From Alphaproteobacteria bacterium (lineage in GTDB: Bacteria > Pseudomonadota > Alphaproteobacteria > ATCC43930 > CGMCC-115725), in NCBI GenBank assembly GCA_030037055.1, contig JASHRZ010000688.1, positions 1-13,385 of the forward strand: a stretch of DNA of 13,385 bases, given 5' to 3'. Position numbers and translations under genes: made by a program. Below the pieces are notes generated by a model. The model was not told the origin of the DNA, did not search any database, and saw only the letters and a program-made list of their open reading frames with translations. Below, piece by piece: positions 1 through 7,880 of this stretch (the stretch's first letter is position 1; each line of letters begins with the position of its first letter).

Positions 1-2162
1 GCCAGCGGAAAATTCCACGGCGCGATGCAGGCGAAGACGCCACGGCCGTGCAGCGCCAGCGTATTACGCTCTCCCGTCGGCCCCGGCAGCGTCTCGGCGT
101 CGGCGAATTCCGCGCGCGCTCGTTGCGCGTAATAGCGGCAGTAATCGACCGCCTCGCGCACCTCCGAGAGCGCATCGGGAATGGTCCGCCCCCCTTCGCG
201 CAGAAGGAGCGCCATGAGAGCGGGCAGGCGCTCCTCCATGAGCATGGCAGCGCGCTCGAGATGGGATGCGCGCTCCTCGGCGTCGACGCGATCCCAGCTC
301 GGCGCGGCGGCAGCGGCGCGCGCCAGTGCCTCGTCGCGATGCTCCGGCGTCGCCTCGGCGACGGTGCCGAGCTCGCGCCGGCGGTCGGCAGGGTCGCGCA
401 CCGGCCGGACGGCGGCGGAGCGCTCGCTGCCGCCGATGATCGGCGCGGCATGCCAGGGCTCGATCGCGTAAGTCATCGCCTCCGCCAGCTCAGCCAGCCG
501 CAGCGGATCGGAGAGATCGATGCCGCGCGCATTGCGCCGGGCGGCGCCGTAGAGATGGCGCGGCAGCGGGATACGCGGATGCGGCTTGCTCGACAGCGCG
601 GCGAGGCGTGCCACAGGATCGGCGACAATCTCGTCGATCGGCGCCCGCTCGTCGACCAGCCGGTTGACGAAAGAAGTGTTTGAGCCGTTCTCGAGCAGGC
701 GCCGCACGAGATAGGCCAGGAGATCCTCATGACCGCCGACCGGAGCGTAGACGCGGCAGGGACGATCGAGCTTGTCTTTCCCGACGACCTGCTCGTAAAG
801 CGCTTCGCCCATCCCGTGCAACCGCTGGAACTCGTAGTCGCGCCGCGCGCCGGCGAGATCGAGCACGGCCGCAAGCGTATGCGCATTGTGGGTGGCGAAC
901 TGCGGATAGAAGGCGTCTGGTGCCGCCAGGACGCGGCGGGCGCAGGCGAGATAGGAGACGTCGGTCGCGAGCTTGCGGGTGAAGACGGGATATCCCTCGA
1001 GTCCGCGCTCCTGGCTGTGCTTGATCTCGCTGTCCCAATAGGCGCCCTTGACCAGCCGCAGCATCAGCCGGCGCTTGCCGCGGCGGGCAAGCGCCGCGAG
1101 CCAGTCGATCAGCGGCAACGCTCGCTTTTGATAGCACTGAACGGCAAGGCCCAGCCCGTCCCAGCCGGCGAGCGCGGGATCGAGCGCCAACGCTGCGAAT
1201 AGGTTAAGCGAAAGGTCGAGCCGGTCGGCCTCCTCGGCATCAATGGTGAAGCCGATCCCGACCGCCTGCGCGCGCCGCGCCAGCGCGCCAAGACGCGGTC
1301 CGAGCTCGCCAAGCACGCGCTGTCGCTGGCTCTCCTCGTAGCGCGGATGTAGCGCCGAGAGCTTCACTGAAATGCCAGGTGCGGCAAAGATATCGGGGCG
1401 CCGGGCCGAAGCGCCGATGGCGGCGATGGCGGCGTTATAGGCGACGAAATAGCGCTCGGCATCCGCCGCGCTGCGCGCGGCTTCGCCAAGCATGTCGTAG
1501 GAATGGCGGTAGCCCTGGCGCTCGGCCGGCCTCGCCCGATCCAGCGCCTCCTCAATGGTGCGACCCATGACGAATTGGCGGGCGAGCACGCGGATCGCGG
1601 CGGTCACCGCCTGGCGCACCACCGGCTCACCAGATCGCGCCAGCAGGCGGCGCAGCGCCTGCGCGAGGTCGCCACGTGCATCGACCTCGCCCATCAGCCG
1701 TCCCGTGAGCATCAGCGCCCAGGTCGAGGCATTGACGAGCAGCGAGGTCGACTGGCCCAAGTGGCTCGCCCAATCGGCAGGCGCCAGCTTGTCGCGGATC
1801 AGCCGGTCGACGGTGCCGGCATCGGGGATTCGCAACAACGCTTCAGCGAGACACATGAGAGAAACGCCCTCGGGCGTTGAGAGCGCGTATTCCTGCATCA
1901 GCGCGTCGATGCCGCCCTTGCCGAGCCGGCGCTGCCGGGCCTCGGCGACAAAGTCGTAGGCGCGCCGGGAGATGCGCTCAATCATTTCGGCCGGCAGCGC
2001 CGCGGCGGCAAGGATGCTCTCGACCGCTTCGGTCTCGTCGATGCGATAGGCCATGCGCACGGCCTGCCGAAGGGGATCGGCGGCGGGTGGCGGCGAGGCG
2101 AACACAAGGCCCATGGGGCGTGCGGCGGTGGGGCTGATTCGATCGAGGGTCCAGGGGATCAT
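1..2162 (-). CDS. putA: Bifunctional proline dehydrogenase / L-glutamate gamma-semialdehyde dehydrogenase PutA, N-terminal part
   Basis: PutA oxidises proline to pyrroline-5-carboxylate with FAD, then to glutamate with NAD+. The frame is open from ATG at 2162 to the window edge (720 full codons), so the C-terminal part of the second domain is missing. The proline dehydrogenase domain covers about residues 75-500. It contains LVKGAYWDSEIK at 370-381 (K372 matches the active-site lysine of E. coli PutA), PQFATHNAHT, and APVGGHEDLLAYLVRR ending in R487-R488, the arginine pair that binds the proline carboxylate. The aldehyde dehydrogenase domain starts near 530 and reaches its conserved IAPWNFPL at the edge; its catalytic Cys and Glu lie outside. 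The start is the first ATG after an in-frame TGA. No strong ribosome binding site is visible. The N-terminus shows no ribbon-helix-helix domain, so this PutA is probably not an autorepressor. Frame was checked at several points and no frameshift was seen. Confidence 0.95.
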   Translation of the reverse strand, partial: MIPWTLDRISPTAARPMGLVFASPPPAADPLRQAVRMAYRIDETEAVESILAAAALPAEMIERISRRAYDFVAEARQRRLGKGGIDALMQEYALSTPEGVSLMCLAEALLRIPDAGTVDRLIRDKLAPADWASHLGQSTSLLVNASTWALMLTGRLMGEVDARGDLAQALRRLLARSGEPVVRQAVTAAIRVLARQFVMGRTIEEALDRARPAERQGYRHSYDMLGEAARSAADAERYFVAYNAAIAAIGASARRPDIFAAPGISVKLSALHPRYEESQRQRVLGELGPRLGALARRAQAVGIGFTIDAEEADRLDLSLNLFAALALDPALAGWDGLGLAVQCYQKRALPLIDWLAALARRGKRRLMLRLVKGAYWDSEIKHSQERGLEGYPVFTRKLATDVSYLACARRVLAAPDAFYPQFATHNAHTLAAVLDLAGARRDYEFQRLHGMGEALYEQVVGKDKLDRPCRVYAPVGGHEDLLAYLVRRLLENGSNTSFVNRLVDERAPIDEIVADPVARLAALSSKPHPRIPLPRHLYGAARRNARGIDLSDPLRLAELAEAMTYAIEPWHAAPIIGGSERSAAVRPVRDPADRRRELGTVAEATPEHRDEALARAAAAAPSWDRVDAEERASHLERAAMLMEERLPALMALLLREGGRTIPDALSEVREAVDYCRYYAQRARAEFADAETLPGPTGERNTLALHGRGVFACIAPWNFPL

Positions 2163-2215
2163 GATCGACCAAGCGCGATTTATGAAGGCCCCTCAAGCCG
2201 TCGCAAGCGGACCGC

Positions 2216-2246
2216 GCACCCCCTCGCAACGACGCCGGGGGAGTGC
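2216..2246. repeat. Imperfect inverted repeat in the putA leader
   Basis: GCAC+CCCC at 2216-2223 can pair with GGGG+GTGC at 2238-2246, with A2242 bulged and a 14-base loop. It lies 54-84 bases upstream of the putA start. It could be an operator or an mRNA hairpin in the putA leader. Its function is inferred from position only. Confidence 0.4.
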
Positions 2247-2270
2247 TGGAGAGAACCGAAGCGGTCCTAC

Positions 2271-2286
2271 CTCGAGATCAATCGAG
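2271..2286. repeat. Perfect 5-bp inverted repeat CTCGA-N6-TCGAG
   Basis: CTCGAGATCAATCGAG has perfect five-base arms around a six-base spacer. It sits in the divergent region, 109 bases from the putA start and 203 bases from the importer start. The dyad shape fits a dimeric regulator site, but the arms are short and no second copy was seen in the region. Confidence 0.3.
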
Positions 2287-2477
2287 CGGCCGGCCCAAGG
2301 GCGCACCAGCGCGGATGTTGCGTCGCACCAACGTCTGGTCTTGCCCGGGCGGACCTTTCAAGGCCATGATGCAGAATCCGACGGTTCTGAAGCCACTAAA
2401 AACTCGGGGGGGGTTGCCGAAGGAAGGTATCAATCTGCCCGTTAAGCCGATGACACCGCCGAAAAGAGCGGGCGACA

Positions 2478-2486
2478 GGGAGGAGG
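2478..2486 (+). promoter_or_regulatory. Ribosome binding site deciding the start of the binding protein
   Basis: GGGAGGAGG lies directly before ATG 2489 and is the strongest Shine-Dalgarno sequence in the window. It supports the 464-residue protein, with its twin-arginine motif at the N-terminus, over the longer open frame that begins at 2243. Confidence 0.75.
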
Positions 2487-2488
2487 CC

Positions 2489-3883
2489 ATGGTATCGAGA
2501 CGAGATCTGCTGATTGGCGCTGGTGTGATAGCCGTTGCCGGAGTTGGCACCTATGTCGCCACCCGAAAAGCCGGACCGCCAAGCGCTCAGCCCGTCAGCG
2601 CACCCAGTGTTCATACGACCGGAACTGCCGGCCGATTGACATTGGGCGTGTGGGACCACTGGGTGCCCGGCGCCAACGACACGTTGAGCGCCATCTGCAA
2701 CGAGTGGGGCCAGAAGAACCACGTCAACGTTCATATCGATTTCATCACCTCGGTGGGCGACAAGGACATGCTGACCGCCAGCGCCGAGGCGCAAGCGCGC
2801 ACCGGCCACGACATCGTGCAGCACCGTTCCTGGCAGATCTCGGTCCATCGTGCCGTCCTCGAGCCGATGGACGACGTTATTGACGCGCTGGTCAAGGACC
2901 ACGGTCCAATTTCGACAATCAGCGAATATCTCGCCAAGTACGACGGAAAGTGGAAGGCGGTTCCGAGCGTCGTCGGCAGCCAGATCAAGCCCTGCTGCTC
3001 CCGCATCGATCTCTATAAGCAGTATTGCGACGTCGACATCGTCAAAATCTTTCCGGCAGACGAGAACAAGCGCGACAAGGCGCTGGTCGATGGCTGGAAC
3101 TGGGATCTCTATCTCTCGACCGCCGAACAGCTATTCAAAGCGGGATATCCCGTCGGCCTGCCGATGGGACAGACCAGCGACGCGATCGATTGGGTGGGCG
3201 CGCTCTTCCGCTCCTATGGTTCGGTCTTCATCGACGAAAAGGACAACATCAAAGTCGACTCCGCCGAAACGCGCGCGGCGCTCGAGTACGCCAAGAGGCT
3301 AATGGCGGTGAACGCGCCGGGGGTCTACGCCTGGGACGATTCCGGCAACAACAAATGGCTCATCTCGGGCAAGGGCTCCAGCATCATGAATCCCCCAAGC
3401 GCCTGGGCCGTGGCCAAGCGCGACAATCCCAAGGTCGCCGAGCAATGCTGGACGCACGACATGCCGCGCGGGCCCAAGGGCCGGTTCGCGCCGCATCTTC
3501 CCTGGTACTACGGCGTCTGGAGCTTCGGCAGCAACAAATCCGCGGCCAAAGAGCTCGTGCACCACATGGTCGACAAGCCGCAGGCGAAGCGGCTGGTGGC
3601 TGCCTCTTCCGGCTACGATCTGCCATCGTTTAGGAGCTACTATGATTTCGATACGTGGAAGACCGTCGAGCCGCCCTTGGGAACCGTCTACAACTACCCG
3701 CCGCGCGGCGACGAAGAGCTCAGCATCACCGGGTATCCGGCGCGGCCGGAAGTCGCCACGCAAATCTACAATCAGTCGATCCAGACCGTCATGATCGCCA
3801 AGGTGGCGCAAGGAGGCGAGAAAATCGACGACGTCATCAAGTGGGCGCAGAACGAGTGCGAAGGCTATCTGCGCAGCACTTGA
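2489..3883 (+). CDS. ABC transporter substrate-binding protein, family 1, with Tat signal peptide
   Basis: This 464-residue protein has the size and layout of extracellular solute-binding proteins family 1, which deliver sugars, polyols or glycerol-phosphate to CUT1 importers. The N-terminus MVSRRDLL followed by a hydrophobic stretch (about 7-22) fits a twin-arginine signal. No lipobox cysteine follows it, so the mature protein is probably periplasmic and free or anchored by an uncleaved signal. The core begins near RLTLGVWDHWVPG. The mature part has six cysteines (C70, C169, C170, C180, C320, C457), many for this family. It is the first gene of a four-gene importer operon, and the next gene starts 58 bases downstream. 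The ligand cannot be read from the sequence. Two permeases of the CUT1 type and a MalK-like ATPase downstream make a carbohydrate-like solute the best guess. Confidence 0.88.
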   Translation: MVSRRDLLIGAGVIAVAGVGTYVATRKAGPPSAQPVSAPSVHTTGTAGRLTLGVWDHWVPGANDTLSAICNEWGQKNHVNVHIDFITSVGDKDMLTASAEAQARTGHDIVQHRSWQISVHRAVLEPMDDVIDALVKDHGPISTISEYLAKYDGKWKAVPSVVGSQIKPCCSRIDLYKQYCDVDIVKIFPADENKRDKALVDGWNWDLYLSTAEQLFKAGYPVGLPMGQTSDAIDWVGALFRSYGSVFIDEKDNIKVDSAETRAALEYAKRLMAVNAPGVYAWDDSGNNKWLISGKGSSIMNPPSAWAVAKRDNPKVAEQCWTHDMPRGPKGRFAPHLPWYYGVWSFGSNKSAAKELVHHMVDKPQAKRLVAASSGYDLPSFRSYYDFDTWKTVEPPLGTVYNYPPRGDEELSITGYPARPEVATQIYNQSIQTVMIAKVAQGGEKIDDVIKWAQNECEGYLRST

Positions 3884-3941
3884 CGGGCGCGCCAGGCATC
3901 GAGCTGCCGACGCGGCGTTCACCTGAGCGGGAGCCGAAACC

Positions 3942-4886
3942 ATGAGTGAAACCATTCCGCGCAGGCTCGTGACCCCTACGCCGGCAGAGACATCCGGAGC
4001 GCTGAAAGGCAGCCTGTACCGCCTCTCGCGGCGACGCTCGACCACCGCCTTCCTATTTGCCCTGCCGTTGCTGAGCGTGGTCGGCGGGTTAATTGTCTAT
4101 CCCGCCCTTTACGCAATCTATCTCTCGCTGCTCAACAGGACACAAACCAAATTCATCGGGTTCGGCAACTACGCTTTTCTGTTCACTCGCGACACCTTCT
4201 GGGCGGTGGTGGAGCAATCCTGCATCTTCGCCCTGACCGCGGTCATCCTCAAGGCGCTTGTCGGCATTGTTACCGCTCATCTCGTCAACAATCTGCCGGC
4301 CAAGGGACAGCGCAAATGGCGCGGCATGCTGCTCATCCCCTGGGTAATCCCGCTATCGCTCAGCACGCTCGGCTGGTTCTGGCTGCTGGATCCCACCTAC
4401 AGCGCGTTCAACTGGCTCTTCGCCCAAATCGCCGGGCCGCGCATTCCCTGGCTCAGCGAGCCCAACTGGGCGCGGTTCTGCACCATCCTGGTCAATGTGT
4501 GGTACGGGGCTCCCTTCTTCCTCATCATGTATCTGGCAGCGCTCAAATCGGTGCCGGAGCAGCTCTACGAGGCGGCGGCAATCGACGGCGCCAGCGCCTG
4601 GCAGAAATTCCTCCACATCACCCTGCCGATGATGCGCAACGTCATCGCCATCACCGTGCTGTTCTCGCTCATCGTCACCTTCGCCAACTACGACATCGTC
4701 CGGGTGCTCACCTCGGGCGGCCCGCGCAATACCACGCACATCTTCGCCACCTGGGCGTTTCAGCTCGGCATCGCCAGCGGCGACATCCCGCTGGGCGCCT
4801 CGGTGTCGCTCTTCATGTTCCCGATCCTCGGCGTCTCCGCGATCTTCATCCTGCGCGGCGTCCGCCGACGCGGAAGAGAGGTTTAA
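3942..4886 (+). CDS. ABC transporter permease, MalF/UgpA type
   Basis: A 314-residue inner-membrane permease. About six hydrophobic segments are visible: roughly 34-65, 86-118, 126-150, 180-202, 234-258 and 284-308. The cytoplasmic EAA loop that docks onto the ATPase is intact (EAAAIDGASAWQKFLHITLP, E210-A211-A212 with G216). The first 33 residues are polar and basic, as expected for a cytoplasmic N-terminus. The ATG is preceded by CGGGAG eight bases upstream. The stop TAA overlaps the ATG of the next permease in TAATG, so the two are probably translationally coupled and form the heterodimeric channel of the importer. MalF proteins of enteric bacteria are longer because of a large periplasmic loop; this one has the shorter form common in Ugp-like and other CUT1 systems. 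Confidence 0.92.
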   Translation: MSETIPRRLVTPTPAETSGALKGSLYRLSRRRSTTAFLFALPLLSVVGGLIVYPALYAIYLSLLNRTQTKFIGFGNYAFLFTRDTFWAVVEQSCIFALTAVILKALVGIVTAHLVNNLPAKGQRKWRGMLLIPWVIPLSLSTLGWFWLLDPTYSAFNWLFAQIAGPRIPWLSEPNWARFCTILVNVWYGAPFFLIMYLAALKSVPEQLYEAAAIDGASAWQKFLHITLPMMRNVIAITVLFSLIVTFANYDIVRVLTSGGPRNTTHIFATWAFQLGIASGDIPLGASVSLFMFPILGVSAIFILRGVRRRGREV

Positions 4887-5776
4887 TGAACGCGGCCGCC
4901 GAGCTTCCACAGCGCCGCCTCTTCGGCGGCAGCCTCCGGCGCAACCGGCGCTGGGCGCTGGCGGCGTCCTATTTCTTCCTTGTTCTTTTCGCGATCTTCT
5001 TTCTCATTCCGCCCTACTATCAGCTGGTGACGGCGACGAAGAGCAGCGCCGAGATCTCGAATCAGACCACCGATCCCTGGCTCCCGTCCTTTGCGCCGAC
5101 CAGCGAGAACATCGAGGAGCTCTGGAACAAGACCGATTTCCCCATCTACCTTAGGAATACCGCCCTGGTCACGCTCTGTGTCGTCGCCATCACCATGACC
5201 ATCGCCGTGCCGGCGGCGTTCTCGCTCGGACGAATGAAGTTCTGGGGCTCGGGTATCCTCGCCACCGGCGTCTTCCTGACCTATCTCGTGCCGGATTCGC
5301 TGCTGTTCCTGCCGCTGTTCAAGATCGTGGGATCGCTCGGCCTGCTCAACTCCTATTGGGCGCTGGTGCTGGTCTACCCGACGCTGACCGTGCCCTTCTG
5401 CACCTGGATCATGATCGGCTATTTCCAGAGCATACCCAAGGAACTCGACGAGGCGGCGCTGATCGACGGCGCCAGCCACTTGCAGATGCTGTCCAAGATC
5501 TTCATTCCCGTGGCGCTGCCGGGGCTCATCGCCGCCACTATCTTCGCCTTCACCGTCTGCTGGGCCGCCTTCGTCTATCCCATGGCCTTCATCTTCAGCA
5601 GCGACCAACAGGTGCTGACGGCGGGGACGATCACCACGCTGGTCAAAGGCGACGTCTATCAATGGGGCATGATCATGACCGCGGCGCTGATCGGAGCGGC
5701 GCCGCCGCTTGTCGTCTATGCCTTCCTCATGGACTACTACATCGCCGGACTCACCTCCGGCGCGACGAAAGGGTAA
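4886..5776 (+). CDS. ABC transporter permease, MalG/UgpE type
   Basis: A 296-residue second permease subunit. The start is the ATG in TAATG, overlapping the previous stop by one base, with GGAAGAGAGG just upstream. Hydrophobic segments begin with WALAASYFFLVLFAIFFLIP near residue 30 and end with the segment before MDYYIAGLTSGATKG. The EAA loop is present (EAALIDGASHLQMLSKIFIP, E189-A190-A191 with G195). The C-terminus DYYIAGLTSGATKG is typical of MalG-type subunits, where the tail contacts the ATPase. A longer in-frame opening back to 4316 overlaps the first permease gene and is not real coding sequence. The ATPase gene starts five bases after the stop. Confidence 0.92.
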   Translation: MNAAAELPQRRLFGGSLRRNRRWALAASYFFLVLFAIFFLIPPYYQLVTATKSSAEISNQTTDPWLPSFAPTSENIEELWNKTDFPIYLRNTALVTLCVVAITMTIAVPAAFSLGRMKFWGSGILATGVFLTYLVPDSLLFLPLFKIVGSLGLLNSYWALVLVYPTLTVPFCTWIMIGYFQSIPKELDEAALIDGASHLQMLSKIFIPVALPGLIAATIFAFTVCWAAFVYPMAFIFSSDQQVLTAGTITTLVKGDVYQWGMIMTAALIGAAPPLVVYAFLMDYYIAGLTSGATKG

Positions 5777-5781
5777 GCGCC

Positions 5782-6924
5782 ATGGCGCAAGTGACGCTCA
5801 ACAAGGTCGTCAAGAAGTTCGATCAGACCGAAGCGGTGCGCGGCATCGATCTCGACATCGCTGATCAGGAATTCGTCGTGCTCGTGGGTCCTTCGGGTTG
5901 CGGCAAGAGCACCACCTTGCGAATGATCGCCGGACTCGAGGAGACCACCGCCGGCGAAATCATGATTGGCGGGCAGATCGTCAACGACCTGCCGCCGAAG
6001 GACCGCGACATTGCGATGGTGTTCCAGAACTACGCGCTCTATCCGCATATGACGGTGTTCGAGAACATGTCCTTCGGCCTCAGGCTCAAGAAATTCCCGA
6101 AGGCGGAGATCAAGCAGCGGGTCGAACGCGCGGCGCGCATCCTTGACATCACCGAACTCCTAGAGCGCCGGCCACGCCAGCTCTCGGGCGGGCAGCGTCA
6201 GCGCGTCGCCATGGGCCGCGCCATCGTGCGCAATCCGAAGGTCTTCCTTTTCGATGAGCCGCTTTCCAATCTTGATGCAAAGCTGCGCGTGCAGATGCGC
6301 ACGGAGATCAAGAAGGTGCACCAACAGGTCCGCACCACCACTGTCTACGTCACTCACGACCAGGTCGAAGCGATGACTTTGGCCGACCGCGTCGTGGTGA
6401 TGAATGGCGGGCGCATCGAGCAGATTGGCACGCCGCACGAGCTTTACCACGCGCCCAAGACGCGCTTCGTTGCCGGCTTCATCGGTTCGCCGACGATGAA
6501 CTTCATTCCCTGCCGGCTGGTCGAGGTCACTGGGGCGCTGGGGGTGCAGCTCGCCGAGGGGCTGACGCTGCCCGTCCCCTCGGAGCGCGACCCCGCCTAC
6601 CGACCCTATGCCGGCCGGGCGCTGGTACTGGGCATCAGGCCCGAGCACATCACGGAGACACGCGCCTACGCCGCCGGCGCCGAGTTCGCCATGTCGGTCG
6701 ACGTGGTGGAGCCAATGGGCATGGAGACGATCGTCTATTTCATGGTCGACGGCACCGAGGTCTGCGCCCGCGTCACGCCCGAGGCGGCGCTGGCGCCGGG
6801 CAAGCGCATGCGCTTCCTGGCAGATATGCGCCACATGCACCTGATCGATCCTCAGAGCGAGCGGGTGATCGACGTGCCGGGCGCGACACGCGTCCACGGC
6901 ACGGCCCGGGTGCCGGCGGCCTAG
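5782..6924 (+). CDS. ABC transporter ATP-binding protein, MalK/UgpC type
   Basis: A 380-residue ATPase that powers the importer on the cytoplasmic side. All motifs are intact: Walker A GPSGCGKS (36-43), Q-loop Q82, signature LSGGQ (134-138), Walker B VFLFDE (154-159), D-loop SNLD (162-165) and H-loop H192. The domain after about residue 240 (GSPTMNFIPCRLV onward) is the TOBE-type C-terminal extension found in MalK/UgpC, which in relatives can mediate regulation. The length matches the family. The ATG was chosen because it begins the conserved VTLNKVVKKF strand and lies five bases behind the permease stop; the upstream open frame overlaps the permease. The gene ends at TAG 6922-6924, three bases before the end of the convergent dioxygenase-like gene. 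UgpC-type ATPases can serve more than one importer, so it may not be exclusive to this operon. Confidence 0.95.
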   Translation: MAQVTLNKVVKKFDQTEAVRGIDLDIADQEFVVLVGPSGCGKSTTLRMIAGLEETTAGEIMIGGQIVNDLPPKDRDIAMVFQNYALYPHMTVFENMSFGLRLKKFPKAEIKQRVERAARILDITELLERRPRQLSGGQRQRVAMGRAIVRNPKVFLFDEPLSNLDAKLRVQMRTEIKKVHQQVRTTTVYVTHDQVEAMTLADRVVVMNGGRIEQIGTPHELYHAPKTRFVAGFIGSPTMNFIPCRLVEVTGALGVQLAEGLTLPVPSERDPAYRPYAGRALVLGIRPEHITETRAYAAGAEFAMSVDVVEPMGMETIVYFMVDGTEVCARVTPEAALAPGKRMRFLADMRHMHLIDPQSERVIDVPGATRVHGTARVPAA

Positions 6925-6933
6925 CGTCTAGGC
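6919..6933. repeat. Palindrome containing both stop codons of the convergent genes
   Basis: GCCTAG-CGT-CTAGGC is a perfect six-base inverted repeat with a three-base centre. The left arm ends with the TAG of the ATPase gene and the right arm begins with the TAG (read on the minus strand) of the dioxygenase-like gene. It could form a short hairpin in either transcript. There is no T tract, so a classical intrinsic terminator is not supported. Confidence 0.5.
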
Positions 6934-7875
6934 GCAAATCCGGTTCAGCATCCTCTCCGGCGGCCGCTCGCCCCATTGTGAGACCAAGCCGTCTTCTGCC
7001 GACCACAAGTTCGAGCCGGCCTCGATATTGATGCGGTCGGTGTCGGTCCAATGCTCATGCGTGCGTCCCCAGGGATCGGCCCAGTAGTCGTAGATCTGGC
7101 TGCCCAGGAGATGGCGACCCAATCCCCACATATGCTCGTACTTACCCTTCTGCCGGAGGTGCTCGTGGCCGAGGAAGACGTCGTCCACGTCCTGAACCTC
7201 GAAGGACAGGTGGTTGAGCCCTTTCTTCTCATGCTGAATGCAGAAGAAGACGTGGTGGTCGACATATTCCTCGCCGCGATCACAGCGGTTGAACGAGCCG
7301 ATGATGTTGTCCTTGGCCCCGGCATAGACATCATCCGAGCAGACGAGGCCGAGCGTGTCGCGGAACCAGGCCACCGTTCCGCGCAAATCGGGCGATCCCA
7401 TGACGCCGTGGCCGATCCGCTTCACATGCGCCGGCCCACGCTTCAGCCGCATCAGCACGCCCGCCCGTTTCAGCGGCTCGTCCCCGAAATTGAGCGGCTG
7501 GCGCGACACCGGAATCGGCGCAAGCCTCTCGATGCCGTGGACGACCTCGATCTGATAGCCGTTGGGCTCGGTGAGTCGTACCCGCTTGCCGCCGCCGGGC
7601 TCATCGATCGCCTCGACCGCCGAGGCGCCCGCCAGCTTCGCCAGCCGGTGCAGATCCGCCTCGCTCGCAGCATACCAAGCGAGGCCGACGAAGGCGGGCT
7701 CGCCGAGCTCGGTGACGTGGATATGGTGGGCGGGATCCGTCCCGCGCATGTAAAGCGCGTTTCTGGTCCGCGCCGCTCGCACCATGCCGAAATCGGTGAG
7801 GAACTCCTCCATCACGTCCAGATCCGGCGCCCTGAGGCGGCCATAGGCGATGTCCGTGACCTTGATCGTCGGCAT
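6928..7875 (-). CDS. Two-domain VOC extradiol dioxygenase-like protein
   Basis: A 315-residue protein with two vicinal-oxygen-chelate (glyoxalase/bleomycin-resistance) modules, about residues 5-115 and 150-278, the layout of type I extradiol dioxygenases such as 2,3-dihydroxybiphenyl dioxygenase. The second module carries a full 2-His-1-carboxylate set: H156 (RIGHGVM), H222 (GLNHLSFEV) and E274 (GRTHEHW). H255 (GLGRH) and Y264 match second-sphere active-site residues of the family. It therefore probably cleaves a catechol-like ring next to its hydroxyls using Fe(II) or Mn(II). The substrate is unknown: no hydrolase, hydratase or ring-hydroxylating partner is in the window. The start at 7875 is supported by GGGAGA five bases upstream; the frame is open to an ATG at 7950, which would add 25 unlikely residues. 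It lies 80 bases downstream of the deaminase-like gene on the same strand. Confidence 0.85.
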   Translation of the reverse strand: MPTIKVTDIAYGRLRAPDLDVMEEFLTDFGMVRAARTRNALYMRGTDPAHHIHVTELGEPAFVGLAWYAASEADLHRLAKLAGASAVEAIDEPGGGKRVRLTEPNGYQIEVVHGIERLAPIPVSRQPLNFGDEPLKRAGVLMRLKRGPAHVKRIGHGVMGSPDLRGTVAWFRDTLGLVCSDDVYAGAKDNIIGSFNRCDRGEEYVDHHVFFCIQHEKKGLNHLSFEVQDVDDVFLGHEHLRQKGKYEHMWGLGRHLLGSQIYDYWADPWGRTHEHWTDTDRINIEAGSNLWSAEDGLVSQWGERPPERMLNRICA

Positions 7876-7880
7876 GCTCG

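Larger units (their letters stand above)
2163..2488. other. Divergent intergenic region between putA and the ABC importer operon
   Basis: This 326-base stretch separates two divergently transcribed genes and should hold both promoters. I see no convincing gene in it. The reading frame of the binding protein is open back to 2243, but that extension lacks a ribosome binding site and would bury the Tat signal. The region contains an imperfect inverted repeat (2216-2246), a second perfect one (2271-2286), a G8 run (2406-2413) and a strong ribosome binding site at its right end. I could not identify a clear -35/-10 pair on either strand. Confidence 0.6.

Noticed and set aside
2243..2488. N-terminal extension of the binding protein by 82 codons
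   Set aside because: It would put the twin-arginine signal in the middle of the chain, and the strong ribosome binding site sits before ATG 2489 instead.
4883..5662. Minus-strand open frame opposite the second permease
   Set aside because: It has charged low-complexity composition and is antisense to membrane segments, which is typical of a shadow frame.
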